Source: Welwitschia mirabilis
Taxonomy: Eukaryota > Gnetophyta > Gnetopsida > Welwitschiales
Assembly (NCBI GenBank): GCA_051453625.1
Contig: JBOZIK010000001.1
Coordinates: 102,191,859-102,255,858 of the forward strand
Direction of reading: 5' to 3'
DNA: 64,000 nt
Below are positions 1 through 12,394 of the stretch, one piece after another. The notes below the pieces were generated by a model. The model did not search any database. It was not told the origin of the DNA and worked only from the letters and a program-made list of their open reading frames with translations. Every line of letters starts with the position of its first letter. The stretch's first letter is position 1. The translations under genes were made by a program, and so were the position numbers.

Positions 1-170
1 AGATGTCTTTTTTAGATGCTTCATAATTACTCCACTTAGGTCCAAATTATTATTAATTCTTTATTTTTATTCTTCCTTATCAAAAGTGGTCCATATAAGC
101 ATTAAACCTATAAAAAGAACTTGAAAACATACTCTAAACATGATGTTAAATATGGCTAGTTCAGCTAGTA
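1..170. repeat. Dispersed AT-rich repeat, copy 1
   Basis: This segment is similar to 19,290-19,455. Both contain a block around CCATATAAGCATTAAACCT followed by ACATGATGTTAAATATGG, with scattered substitutions. Similarity ends near 170 and near 19,455. It is not coding in any frame and the family is not recognised. The two copies bracket the long-repeat block at 4.4-19.2 kb, so they may be parts of an older element into which that block was placed; this is inference. Confidence 0.55.
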
Positions 171-3100
171 ACATAGCCCTCCACTAAGCATATATCAGTT
201 CCTAACAAAAAAAGTGAAAAAGGATAGAAGTGAGCCAAGTTAGAAAGAAAATAGAAAATAACATTTAAGCATAAAATATTGTATATTGTTAAACATATAA
301 TGCATAGAAAAGATATTCCACTCTAGCATTATGGGGAAGATATATATTGAGTTCATTATTTTCAAATGTATGAAAAACATATTTTTATTAAATAACTTCC
401 TTTAAATTAAATCCAATATGTTGAGGATTTCAAAGATTCCACCCATATGAAGTAGATAAATTTGTCCTATATTTTTAACCAAATGTACTTGTGATAATCA
501 AAAAGAATGAGTTAAAAGTAGTAAGGTATGTACAATAATAAAGAAAAGTAAAAAAGATAGAAAAACACAACTATAAAATGAAAAAAAATGGAAATGATAC
601 GAAGGACCAATATTTCATTATGCATTGGGGCTTAAGATTTTCTAACAAGAAGACTAGAAAATGATAGAGTTCTCATCATTATTTTATGAGAAAGTAAGTA
701 AATTACTTTAAGATAATTAATTTGTAACTAAGAAATCAAAACTAGAAATAAAAAGATAAAACAAGGATAATATTAACTAGTTTATCATAAATTTTAACCT
801 ATCAAGATTCCTTGAAGAAAATCATAAGACTACTTGATATAAAGATGGATGATTCATAGTAAAAATTATCACAATTTATTACTCAATAAGGCAATAAAAG
901 GACCAATATTCAAAGATTATTTAAAAAGTATCAATTTATATTTAGACTATAATTTAATCCATCTTTAGCTTTTAATAACCATAGTACTTGATTATAACAT
1001 CATTTAGTGATCAATATATTGTAAATCAAGTAGGGTATTAAGAAATACCATTATTCATGATGAAAGGAGTGCAACCATCTCTAAGAGAGTGTGGATCTAT
1101 AAGAAAAGATAGATCATAACCAACTAATCCTTTGGTAAAGTTTCCACAGCTACTAAATTACACTGCCAAAGACCCCTCTCAAAAAAATTTCCCTAATGTA
1201 CTTTTGGTAGGACATCATGGTATACTTTTAAGAAGGGTTAAATTTTTATTTCATTTTCTATTTAATTATTCCTTTTTTTATGTTCTTAGGATCCCATTTT
1301 AAAAGCATTGACTGGTAATTAGAGTGAAATTAAAAAACATATGATTACTAATAAGCATCTAATTCTAAAATAAAGTAATCAAGGAGATTGATTTAGATAT
1401 AGGAATATCTAAATATTGATTAAATCAAATCTTTTTTACTATAATGTTGAAAGTCAAAGATTACTTAATTATAATAAAACATATGAAATTTAAACATGAA
1501 TTAGGTTAAAGATGACCAAGTAGCATCATAACATAAACCAAAAAATGAAGCTAAGAGAATATTTAGAAGATGGAAAAGGGAAGATACTCCTCTTTTTATT
1601 CAAAAGGATCTTCTAAGTTAATTGCTTCTACCAAGTTTAAGGAATAAGTATAATCATAATGATGTATAAATTTTAAGCCTTTATCCATTGATTTTTTGGA
1701 TNNNNNNNNNNNNNNNNNNNNNNNNNNNNNNNNNNNNNNNNNNNNNNNNNNNNNNNNNNNNNNNNNNNNNNNNNNNNNNNNNNNNNNNNNNNNNNNNNNN
1801 NATATTTAGAAGATGGAAAAGGGAAGATCCTCCTCTGTTTATTCAAGAGGATCTTCTAAGTTAATTGCTTCTACCAAGTTTAAGGAATAAGTGTAATCAT
1901 AATGATGTATAAATTTTAAGCCTTTATCCATTGATTTTTTGGATATCTTTAGTTTGAAAATGACTTGTTATGAAAAAGATGCACTCGAGCATTATATAGT
2001 AGAACCAATTGACCAGGTTAAAAGTTTTAAAGTATGGAAAANNNNNNNNNNNNNNNNNNNNNNNNNNNNNNNNNNNNNNNNNNNNNNNNNNNNNNNNNNN
2101 NNNNNNNNNNNNNNNNNNNNNNNNNNNNNNNNNNNNNNNNNNNNNNNNNNNNNNNNNNNNNNNNNNNNNNNNNNNNNNNNNNNNNNNNNNNNNNNNNNNN
2201 NNNNNNNNNNNNNNNNNNNNNNNNNNNNNNNNNNNNNNNNNNNNNNNNNNNNNNNNNNNNNNNNNNNNNNNNNNNNNNCCTCGAGCATTATATAGTAGAA
2301 CCAATTGACCAGGTTAAAAGTTTTAAAGGATGGAAAATAAAAAGTAAAAGCCAAAAATAAAAACACACTAACATAAAATAAGATAATAAGAGAATGTTAA
2401 AGCAAGTTAAAGTATTAGAAAAATAAGTATCATTCAGATCCTAAATCCTATCCAATATTTTATTTAAAAGAAAAACAAATATCAATTTTTTTTTTAAAGT
2501 TGTGATCCTATATATGATACTTTTTTGGAAAAATAAGGACTAAACCAAATAGAAACCAATTGTTATAACATAAATGGTATATGATCATGTTTTAGTAAAA
2601 TCAATTAGTAAAAAAGAAAATAAAAGAATAAAACCTTGATATCACAAGTTTTAAAATATAAATAAGATATGAAGAATTGATAAATTTCATTGAAAAATAA
2701 TTTCATATTAATTTAATATAAATCATGATCATCATTACATAATTCACTTAGGGCACTATTCAAATAATGGATTCAAGAAATTTTTGAAGGCTTTGTAGAA
2801 TGTTTAATTAGATTAAGAAGCTTCCTAACATTTAATGCAAGACATGGTTTTTCATTAAGAAGGTAAGGCTTTTCTAATTTAAAATTCCAAGATATCCCAA
2901 GTCATACTTTGAAAGAGAGTTTTCATTAAATACATAAAGTAAAGTGGGTTTGGTATGAGAGGTGAGGGTTTTACTTTGAGTATTACATGAAATTTTAAGA
3001 GGTAGAGACTAAGAGATATTAAGAATGGACTCCTTAAGATTATGGGTTTCATTAAAAACAAGAAAATGGATGTGAATTTTGGAATTACATGAATGTCTAA

Positions 3101-3850
3101 ATGGAAGAGATGAAGAAATATTACCATTATCAAGATCACAAAGTAACGTGAAAGTAGGAGTAGAAGGAAAGATGTTATTTAGGGTTTTAGATGAAAACAC
3201 AAGTGGAAGGGATCAAGAAACATAAATAGATTCTTTAAGTTGGGTTGTTACACTAAAAGGAATAAGTCTATCCTCTATTAGCTAAATCTCCATGGGTCTT
3301 TCATTATTCTTCTCCTCATTGTTGCTTCATCATTACTTTTTGAATTTTGCCTTTACTCTCTTCATCATTATCTTTAACTATATCTTATTCCATTCTCTAA
3401 GTTGTTGGATTTATTAAAAAAATCATAAAGGGAAATTTGCTATCATCTTCTTTCTTATCCTCATTTCTTCATCATGTTATTGCATGTCATCATTCTCTAA
3501 ATTATGATATTTATTAAAAATATTATAAAAATAAATGTAATCATTATGTTCATTATAGATTGAAAAATTTTCAGATTCTTCATGAATTAGTTCCTTTATT
3601 TCATCTAGATCTCCTAATAGTAAGTGGATACCAAGTATATAATATATTAACTTAATTCATGCTCTTTAGAGTGAAACCTAGGTGTTTTTAGTCAAACACA
3701 CACTCTGTCTTATCATTTTCAAATATTTTAAATCACTATTATCATTTCATGTATGAATAACATACGATAGTCTAAATAACTTAAGTAATTTTTTTAAAGA
3801 TTAAATTAAATTAGGTCTTATATAATTATATTAGAGTAAGTTTGAATTTT
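171..3850. other. AT-rich intergenic sequence, no gene seen
   Basis: No reading frame with protein-like composition and no RNA gene is visible; short frames are AT-driven and hydrophobic. Two N runs lie here (1,702-1,801 and 2,042-2,278). The 143 bp before the first (1,559-1,701) and the 143 bp after it (1,802-1,944) are nearly identical, and so are 1,984-2,041 and 2,280-2,337 around the second, pointing to unmerged contig ends. The rest is probably decayed transposon sequence, but no family can be named. Confidence 0.6.
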
Positions 3851-4195
3851 TCAATTGTATAAATTCAAGGCATTTCATTTGATATGAGAACAATGACTTT
3901 GAAGTTTTTAACTAATGAAATTTTAGATGTTACACTTGAGCAAAGGATCTCTATGATTGACAGGGGAGTATAGCACACCGAAGAATAGCTAGTTGATGTG
4001 CAATAATACATCTTACATATCAAGTACAGTGTGATAGTTGACCTTCCAAAGATAATTAGAGTGTAGGGATATGAGACAGCACACACTGTTATGACATCAT
4101 TAGACCATTATTTTCCTGCAAATCCTAAGCATCCTCCTTCTTCTCCACTTGCATCTGACTCTATTGTGTATCAAGAGTTTATTACGATTTGATAA
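3851..4195 (+). pseudogene. Possible decayed ORF tail, unidentified
   Basis: This stretch is less AT-rich than its surroundings. On the plus strand it reads for short runs with protein-like composition (around residues LTNEILDVTLEQRISMIDRG, then a proline/serine-rich end PANPKHPPSSPLAS), broken by several stops. A helical Gln/Glu-rich segment followed by a Pro/Ser tail occurs at the C-termini of many plant transposon proteins. No family signature is visible, so this is only a hint of a former coding region immediately upstream of the long-repeat block. Confidence 0.2.
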
Positions 4196-4459
4196 GGGAA
4201 GTGATTTATTTATATTTTATTTTGTATCTTCCCTTCTGTGGATTATATAAAAACTCATGATTTATATAGACATATCATTTTCTAGCATCATCATGGTGTA
4301 TATCTTTATTACTAGATATTATGCATATCTTTTACATATCATTTTTTAACACTTCATAATAAGGATATTTTATGTTATACATGATTATTTTTAGTATTTT
4401 TTGTACATTTTAGTAGGAGGCTATTTAATATTGATGTATTTTAATATCTATATTTTTGA

Positions 4460-6290
4460 AAATTTCTTGTAGGCTTCTATATTTTAAGACCAATTCTTGA
4501 GACTGTCATCCCCTCCATCTTTTATACGACCATCAAGATTATAGTTCAACTACTTACACTGCATAGGTAAAATGTTCAGTTATCACTTTGACATTTCTAT
4601 TTTACATTCTAAGATTCATTAGATTAGTTTTGGGTTTATTTCATAGTTCCTAAGTTGATTTATTGTTAGTCAATTTGGCTTGTAATTATGGTTGTTTGCT
4701 TAATTTTATTAGGGATTTATAAGTTTAATTTAGGGATCATGTTGTATTACCAAATTATATGTATTTAATAAGGTATTTTGATTAGTTTTAGAAGAAATTA
4801 GACAAATTTATGTTAGATTTCTATGATAATATAGAGCTAAGACAAATATCACAAAAATGTGTAATATTCATTATATTCGATAGCATTGGAAGCAAATTAC
4901 AATACTTCCTAACTTAAACAACAATCCTATAATAATCAAAGATGCTAATATGACATAAGAAATAATTTACAAAATTCCATCATTCATCTAATTATGTGGA
5001 TGATGATATAGATGACATAAATACTTATGCTGAGGAGGATGCTTATTGGATTAATCTAGTAACTGATGTGGAACTTGTATGATGTAGCATCATCTCCTAT
5101 GACTATGTTTGTTAGTGTTTGTTGTTTTTAAAGTCTATTTTATAATAGATACCTTCCTTTACCTTGACTCTGATTACATGTCCTTTGGTATCAAAAATTC
5201 TTATGATAGAAGATTAAAGGATAAGAGGTCCATCCTTTATTATTATTGAGAGACGTTTTCATTGGTGTTGGATTGTATATCCTTTATTGAGGTGATCTAC
5301 TTTGTAATATGGATGTTTGGTTTAACTTAATCAAAACTTTATTTTTCTTTTTATATCTTCCATTATGTGTATCTTCCTTATGGTTTATGTTACGTGTAAT
5401 GCCATAACAGCTTCATTTATGATATAGATCATGAGGGAAACCTTTGTTAAGATTGACATTGTTAGTTTAGGTGCATTGCATTTCATTTTCCAAATTAACT
5501 TTGCATTTTTTTTACATTATATTTAACGTACTTGAAATCTTAGGTTGGTCTTGGTCTGGTGATATCTTTTCATAATTGATCTAGATTATATAGGGTTGAT
5601 CTCTATGATAGGTTGATTTAGTAATAGAATAGAAATTGCATTTAAGATAGAACTTGCATATCATTTGCCTAATGTATTTATTTACATTGTTACTTTGCGT
5701 TGTTATTTTATTCTACTTTAAGGTTACATAAGTGTTTCATTTTGAAATCAATTCTATTTCTTTTTATCTATGCCTTTGACAAAATTATAACATTTGGGTC
5801 ACTCCAATCTATATTAGTCTGTTGTGTTGTGCATTGTAATTTTCAGGATTTGTTTAAGGCCATGACATTCGCACAAATATATATCACAACATCTTGGCAC
5901 TTTTTCTAGGTAATGTTGTTTGAAGTTTGAGGACTATCATTAGTTAGATAAGTATTTGAATTTTAGTTTAGGTATTTATTTATAGTAGTATTGTATTTTT
6001 ATAGTAGAAATGTAGGTTTTTTTCTTGCATTTTTTGTTTTATGTTCTAAAAATAATGCCTCATCCTTTTTGTTATCTAGATGACCTACAGTGACAATGGC
6101 CTATGAAACTTAGGGTTTTTTATTTTCATAAGAACTAGGATTTTTATCTTATCATCCCCTATATCATCTAGATAACTTAGCAGATAATGGTCAGTTTTCA
6201 TTATGTATTATTTTATGATTCTATTTTTCTATTCTTTCTTATCTTTCATCTCATTTTTTTATCTTAGTCTTTGTGAGTGTATGATTATTT
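4460..6290. repeat. Long repeat, copy C1 (putative LTR part)
   Basis: Aligns by eye with 8,165-10,220 (C2) and 16,430-19,205 (C3). Shared landmarks in order are a CATCCCC...CATC motif at the start, a block around ATTTTGATTAGTTTTAG / ATTTTGAGTAGTTTTGTAG, a block ending GATATAGATCATGAGGG / GATATAGGTCATCAAGGG, and a T-rich end with two copies of the TCTAGATGAC motif (6,071-6,101 and 6,151-6,194). Divergence is high, with many indels. No coding capacity. Most likely part of the LTR of an unclassified LTR element. Confidence 0.55.
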
Positions 6291-6328
6291 GGAAATTATT
6301 TTGAAGAAGTACATAAAAAAAGGAAGAA

Positions 6329-6383
<55 letters not shown>

Positions 6384-8165
6384 NNNNATTTATATGCTAA
6401 ATACATGATCATCATGATGTCCTACCACACCAGGGTAAATTTTCCCAAGATGAACCTTTAGCAGGGTTGGCAGCTATGGGAACTCCTCTGAGGAGTTAGT
6501 TGACCATGATCCATAGGTTTTCACTTCTCTAACTATGGTTTTACTCCCTTCATCATGGATTAAAATAAAATACTTTAAGGCTATGAGATTAGTAATGTCT
6601 CTGGTGTCATCAGAGCCATTGCTTATTTTCTAAACTCATTGTATTTATAGTATTTCCACATGATCATTTTACATTTGAGGATTTAGGTGTGTTTTAGGGT
6701 GTTAATAGNNNNNNNNNNGGTGAGTTCATTTCTAATAGATTTTGATCTTAGCACTCATTATTTGAAAACATTAATTACTTATCATCATTATGATCATTAC
6801 ATATTTAAGTGGTACTTTATGGAGTTTTTGCATTAGTTCATGCATCATTAATTAGGTGATTTTATGATTACTTCTAAGAGGATTTGTTAGGTTTGAATTT
6901 AGGGTAGGTATATAACCTTCTTCATGTTCCTAAGTTGTCCATTTTCATTTTATTCTTCTTATTTGTTNNNNNNNNNNNNNNNNNNNNNNNNNNNNNTTTT
7001 TCATCACAAATGCTTAGGACTTGATTATTTAGTAGTTTCTTGTTGATTTTTATTTCTATTTGTTGCTTTTCTTTATAGAAGTTGATTTTATTTTTTCAAA
7101 TAAAGTTTCTTAGTTTATGATGTAAATTTTTTCCATCTATTCTTTTGAAATGTTTCAAGTTTAGGTCTCTTTAATTTTCTTTTTTAAGTTTTAACACATC
7201 TAATACTATTTTTTAATGCTTATGAGTTCATGGCATATTTCATCTGTATTCCTTAGCTTGATGCAATCACCTCCTTTATCATGCCTTAATTTATCACAAT
7301 TCTTAGCCATTTCCCATCTTTTAAACTCTTTGATACTTTTCTGAGACCCACTTGGTGTTATCTAAGATTAACTAATTCTGCTAATAATTCCAAAATTTTT
7401 TATCCTTTAAAAAGGGACCTATCACCCTTCTTATCATCCAGATGACTAGGCAGATGATACATACATATTTTTTAAGCATTAGCTCTTTATCTTTCATTTT
7501 TTCTATACTATTTTCTAGCCTTTCTTTCATGCACAAAATACTACTCCTAGGCCTATCTATTTTTCGTATCTATACTTAACTTGCACATGGATCTATTTAC
7601 TACTTGTGTTAAAGTAATATGGGACATACTAATTCACCTATTTGAGGGGATAGGAAGGGTAAGTCATATATTTTTAAATATTTTAAACAAAAAAATAAAT
7701 TTTTGAGGGGCATTTTTACATTTTCATGAGAGATATGTATAATGTACTAATTCAATTCTAAATTCCTATTATCTGAGTGATATACATTATGAATTATGTT
7801 CAGTAAAACATGTACTTAATAGTAGAATTCTTATAGTATGTTTTTCTTATAGAATGATCAAAGAAACTCATGAGATCATGGACGAAGGGAATAATGTTAT
7901 GACTGATTTTTTTAATAATTTTTTCTTTATAAATTGTGCTTAGAAACTCAATGTTTGATTTATGAATATAATTTTTAAATTATTACTTTTTTTGATTATA
8001 CATGCACATCATGTTTCTAACTTTCTATGGTTATATCTTATGATGATTCTTCTGTTTTAACATCAAATCTTTATCTTTTTAATATGCTAAATATTTTAAG
8101 TAGGGGGATAATGCACACATAAGTGTGTTTATATTATTTTCTAATGAATATGATTATAGGGTAAT
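6220..8165. repeat. Long repeat, middle segment copy A
   Basis: Matches 14,520-16,430 across about 1.9 kb. Both begin with CTTTCATCTCATTTTTTT / CTTTTATCTCATTTTTTT, pass through ATGTCCTACYAYACYRRGGT, share ATTAATTACTTA and CATGCATCATTAATTAGG, and carry one TCTAGATGA-type motif (7,421-7,460 here). It lies directly before C2, just as copy B lies before C3. Middle segment plus C segment may therefore form one LTR of about 4 kb. Three short N runs interrupt it (6,384-6,387, 6,709-6,718, 6,968-6,996). Confidence 0.6.
6330..6383 (+). repeat. (AG)n microsatellite
   Basis: An almost pure AG dinucleotide tract that runs into four N, so its true length is not resolved. The corresponding place in copy B (14,641-14,665) holds an A-rich tract that also runs into an N gap, which suggests the purine tract was present before the two copies separated. 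Confidence 0.95.
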
Positions 8166-10220
8166 TAATTTTGTAGATTGATTTTTAGAAGCCTATCATC
8201 CCCATAATCATCTAGATAATAGTTTACGCGATACCATTATTAGTTCATCTATCAAGGTAAAACATTTTAGTTTATTTAATTTTATGATTTACTCCTACAT
8301 ACTGAGATGTATGAACTTGATTTACATGTTACTAGATAGTTTTTTATCTAAGTTAATCTGACTTACCATTATAGTTATTTTACTAACTTTGTTAGGTACT
8401 AGCAAAGCTAATTAGGGTCTATATTGTGATGCCAAATTATATGTTTTTGATAGGGTATTTTGAGTAGTTTTATAGGACATTTAAATAGGTTTAAATACAA
8501 AATGATGATTATTAAGAGTCAAGGAGAAAATCATGGAAATGCATAAATACCAATACATTTGAAGGCATTTTAGACTAATTTTGATACTTCATATTTTAAG
8601 GAGTAATTATTAAGCTTCAAGACCAACTTAAGTTGATAAAGAGCTTTAATAATGCTATTGTTCCTTTCATTATTTAGATGACATACTAGAATGACACCAC
8701 TCACATGCTGATTAGGATGCCAACTAGACTAATATGAAAGCTAAATATAGAAATCTCTTAACATGGCATCATCTCCACCATTATCTGGATGACACATAGG
8801 ATGACAATCTAATTTTAGTCAATGTACCAAACTTTACCTAACTTATGTAATGTATCATGTGCTTTCTGTGCACTATTAGGGTTTCAGTTGCATCTATTAG
8901 ATTTGCTATTTTTGAGTCTATTTTTATTAATAAATATTACCTTTATCATTAACTCTGATTATCTTTATTTCACCAAAAATTCTTATGACAGAAGATCAAA
9001 GGGACGAATGTCCATGTATTAGTTACAGATAGGAATCTTCCTTAGTATTGGATTATGTCTCCTTCATTGAGGTGTTGCTACTTTATAATAGAATGTTGGC
9101 TTAACTTTTAATGGAAATACTCTTTTAGTTTTATTATATTCATATGCCTATCCCTTATGGTTTATGTTGCTTATGATTTCGTGACAACTTCATCTATGAT
9201 ATAGGTCATCAAGGGCAACCTTTCTTAAGGTTGAAATTGTAAGTTTAGAATATTACATTACATTTTATATTTCTTAAATTAATCATTTCATATTTTCCGT
9301 ATGCTGTTTAGCGTACTTTATAGCTTAGGTTGGTTAGGGTTAGTAATAATTTTCTTAATTAATCTAAATTATGTAGGATCAATCTTGGTGATAGAGATTT
9401 GGTATTCAAATAAATATTGAATTTAGAGGAGATTACATTTTTTTTTTTTGTTTTGAAGAGATAGTAGGTAGGGAATTTTTTGCCATACAAATGTCTAGTG
9501 GCACTTGGTATTACAGAATATAATTTGTTTGTATTCCTCTATCATTACCAGGGTTTAAACTTTGGACCTCTAGATCCATGTATCTGTAATGTTATCACTC
9601 TAATAAGCAGACATTAACAGAGTAGATTGCATTTGTATTTCCATTGTGTGTTTACTTTTCTTGCATTATTTATTTTCATTTTGAACTTTTACTTTGTTTA
9701 ATGAAATTATCTTTCTTTTCATCTACTATCCTCGATGGATTACAACATTTAAGTCTACTTATGTCTATATTAGTGTGTTATGTTTATGCATATATTTGTG
9801 ATTAATAGAATTTGATAAAGGACATAATGTTTGCATAAATATGCATTGCAACGTCTTGTTGCCATTACTAGGAAAGGCTACAATTAGTTTGAGGATTATC
9901 ATTACCCAGCTTGGATTTTTATTTAGGTATTTATTTATGGTAGCTTTGTATATTTACTATAAATATTGTAGTTTTTCTTTCTGCCTTTTTTTCACATTGT
10001 TTGTTTTTTGATCTGCAATTTTTAAGCCTATTATCTTATCTTTCTTCTAGATGACATAGGCAGATAATGGCTTAGGGCCCTTTTTTTTTTCCAGGTTTGT
10101 TTTTAATTTTCCGCAATGTAGTAAGTCGATATCACCTACTTTGTCATTCAGATGACATAGGAAGATAATTAACAATAGGTTTTTATTCTAGTTTTCAATG
10201 ATTCTATTTTTTTCTAATTT
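8165..10220. repeat. Long repeat, copy C2 (putative 5' LTR end)
   Basis: Second copy of the C repeat, carrying a SINE insertion at 9,441-9,618 that C1 and C3 lack. Contains five TCTAGATGA-type motifs (8,194, 8,661, 8,769, 10,028, 10,128). Its right edge near 10,220-10,260 is followed by sequence not found again in the window, which would be the internal domain if middle A plus C2 is a 5' LTR. No clear primer-binding site is visible after the edge, so the LTR reading stays tentative. Confidence 0.5.
9441..9618 (-). mobile_element. tRNA-derived SINE with 16-bp target duplication
   Basis: A 178-bp insertion absent from the matching positions of C1 and C3. It is flanked by AGAGGAGATTACATTT (9,425-9,440) and AGAGTAGATTGCATTT (9,619-9,634), which agree at 14 of 16 positions. 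Poly-T at 9,441-9,449 is the poly-A tail of a minus-strand copy. A B-box-like GGGTTTAAACT lies at 9,551-9,561, with a degenerate A box near 9,595-9,612. Pol III-type boxes at the 5' end, an A tail and a long target duplication are the marks of a tRNA-derived SINE mobilised by LINE machinery. Confidence 0.75.
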
Positions 10221-10259
10221 TCTCTATTTTTTCGTTTTTTGTTTTCTGGTCGTGCAGGA

Positions 10260-11476
10260 TATTGTCCAAATGATGAATGAGATTAGGAATAGACAGATAT
10301 TTTACAGAGCATATAACAACATGATAAAACTTGGTGAAAAGCTGAAATATCTAAGGAAATGAAGCTTACTTTGAAAATATCAAAAAAGGCTTACTCAATA
10401 AAAAAATAAAATGTAGGTATGCACATCCAAGATACATAATTTTCAAGATTTAAGGAATTTTTTCCTTCTACTTTTGTGATTTTAGAACCAAAGTAAAAAT
10501 AATAGAATAGGAAAAAAATCCTTTTATCCCCTTCTTATTAATGAGTAGCATCACTTAATATAAACATGATAGAATCCTCTAGTTCAAATACGAACATTAT
10601 CATAACAGAAATAATTTCTAAAAGAAGGCATGAAAAATAAAAATCTTGTAACTTATCTCATNNNNNNNNNNNNNNNNNNNNNNNNNNNNNNNNNNNNNNN
10701 NNNNNNNNNNNNNNNNNNNNNNNNNNNNNNNNNNNNNNNNNNNNNNNNNNNNNNNNNNNNNACCAAAGTAAAAATAATAGAATAGGAAAAAAAATCATTT
10801 TATCCCCTTCTTATTAATGAGTAGCATCACTTAATATAAACATGATAGAACCCTCTAGTTCAAATACGAACATTATCGTAATAGAGATAATTTATAAAAG
10901 GAGGCATGAAAAATAAAAATCTTGTAACTTATCTCATAATGATGATAAAATACCACTACAAGAAATATTGACTAAAATAAGAGCTAAAGAAAGGAGAAGA
11001 AAACATACAAATTCTAAGAATAATGGAAATAAAACACTTAGAGAAATATTTCAAGAATAATTTTGGGGAACTTTAAATGATGTTAAGACTAGGACCCCTT
11101 TCTCTTTTCAAACTTCTTATTTTTCTCCTTCTTTTTTTCAAACTTCATATGAAAATGATAATGATGATTTATAAAATTATAGGGATTTTACCTCATTTAC
11201 TAAAACATTCTACAATCATTTTAGTAAATCCCAACCACCTACCATGAGTCATTATAAATAAAAATAATTTTTCATGAGTTATTATGAAGAACAATCATTT
11301 TTCATGGATTATTATAAAGAACAGCCATCTCCCATCCATTATCATGAAGAAGAAGATTCATCTATACAAGTTACTATGAAGAAAGAAATAATTTAGTAAT
11401 AGAAATACTTAAGAAAATAAAAATAATGTAAGAAAATACCAATAAGAAATTAGAAAATTTGATTAGAATGTTTTAA
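10260..11476 (+). pseudogene. Degenerate internal region of LTR element (putative gag start)
   Basis: The sequence after copy C2 reads on the plus strand in fragments with protein-like composition, including a Tyr/His/Pro/Glu-rich stretch near 11,240-11,380 (SYYEEQSFFMDYYKEQPSP), then an in-frame stop at 11,474-11,476. Such Tyr/Pro-rich segments occur in the C-terminal part of gag of several plant Ty3/gypsy lineages, but no zinc knuckle or capsid motif can be seen. The 99-N run at 10,663-10,761 is flanked by two copies of the same 176 bp (10,487-10,662 and 10,762-10,937). Confidence 0.3.
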
Positions 11477-12394
11477 CAAAATTTATTACAAATTCAACAA
11501 TCTCAAAATTCTTTTTCACAAAAAATCTACCCTACTACATTCCACTTTCAAAAACATGAGAAGAACTTCAAAATAATAAGTAATAATAATTCTTACTTCA
11601 ACATTGAAAATAAAAGTATGGATCAACCTACAACATCAAACTTATTAGGAGATGAACAAAAAAATAAAAATAATAATTATTTAACTCCATTATTTAATAA
11701 TAAGGATGAAGATGATTATTTCTTAGATGATGAGCTAAGTTATAACTCCATTCAACTCCTATTAAAAAATAAACATGAAATGAAAGAATTAACTCNNNNN
11801 NNNNNNNNNNNNNNNNNNNNNNNNNNNNNNNNNNNNNNNNNNNNNNNNNNNNNNNNNNNNNNNNNTAAATTGAAAAATAAAAACATACAAAAAAACAATG
11901 AGGATGATGAGAAAGAAGATGATGATTATTATATTAAAATATTAGATCATATCCCTATTTTTCACTTACTTTGTTATAAGGATGAAATAATTCAACCTTT
12001 AAAAGAAGTTCATCATATGAGATTAAAGGATAATTTAAGTAATGTAATAAAATCAATGGAGAATTTACATTATGAAGGAAGTCATTCACCATTGTTATCT
12101 GGATGACAGTCTAAGATGATAGTCAGTAACAGTAACTTAATAATAGAAAATGAGAATTATAGTCTAAAATTAATAGAATTATTCAACAAAAAGGAAGAAG
12201 AATCAATTCAAGAAATATCAAAAAATCTTCCATCACATAATGAAGACAATGAGAACTTTTCTTTTTATAATCTTTTTAATGATCTTTTTGAGAAATCCAC
12301 CAACTTAGAAAATGAAAATAATCTTCAAATCAATAATGAGTTCAATAAAGAAGAGCAATATATAGTCAATGATAGTGATAAAGATAATGAATAA
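11477..12394 (+). pseudogene. Acidic Asn/Lys-rich gag-like ORF with one in-frame stop
   Basis: One frame is open from 11,477 to 12,394 apart from a single TGA at 12,104-12,106; a methionine lies at 11,618. The product is low-complexity and very rich in Asn, Lys, Glu and Asp, with a short ordered-looking segment (SYNSIQLLLKNKHEMKEL) before a 70-N run (11,796-11,865). No catalytic motif is visible. The place in a putative LTR-flanked element suggests gag or a gag-linked ORF. The stop falls exactly inside a copy of the repeated ATCTGGATGAC motif. Function is unassigned. Confidence 0.4.

Noticed and set aside
2879-3200. Two overlapping minus-strand frames at 2.9-3.2 kb
   Set aside because: Composition is typical of chance translation of AT-rich DNA (Ile, Leu, Phe, Ser); no motif, and two frames overlap with similar quality.
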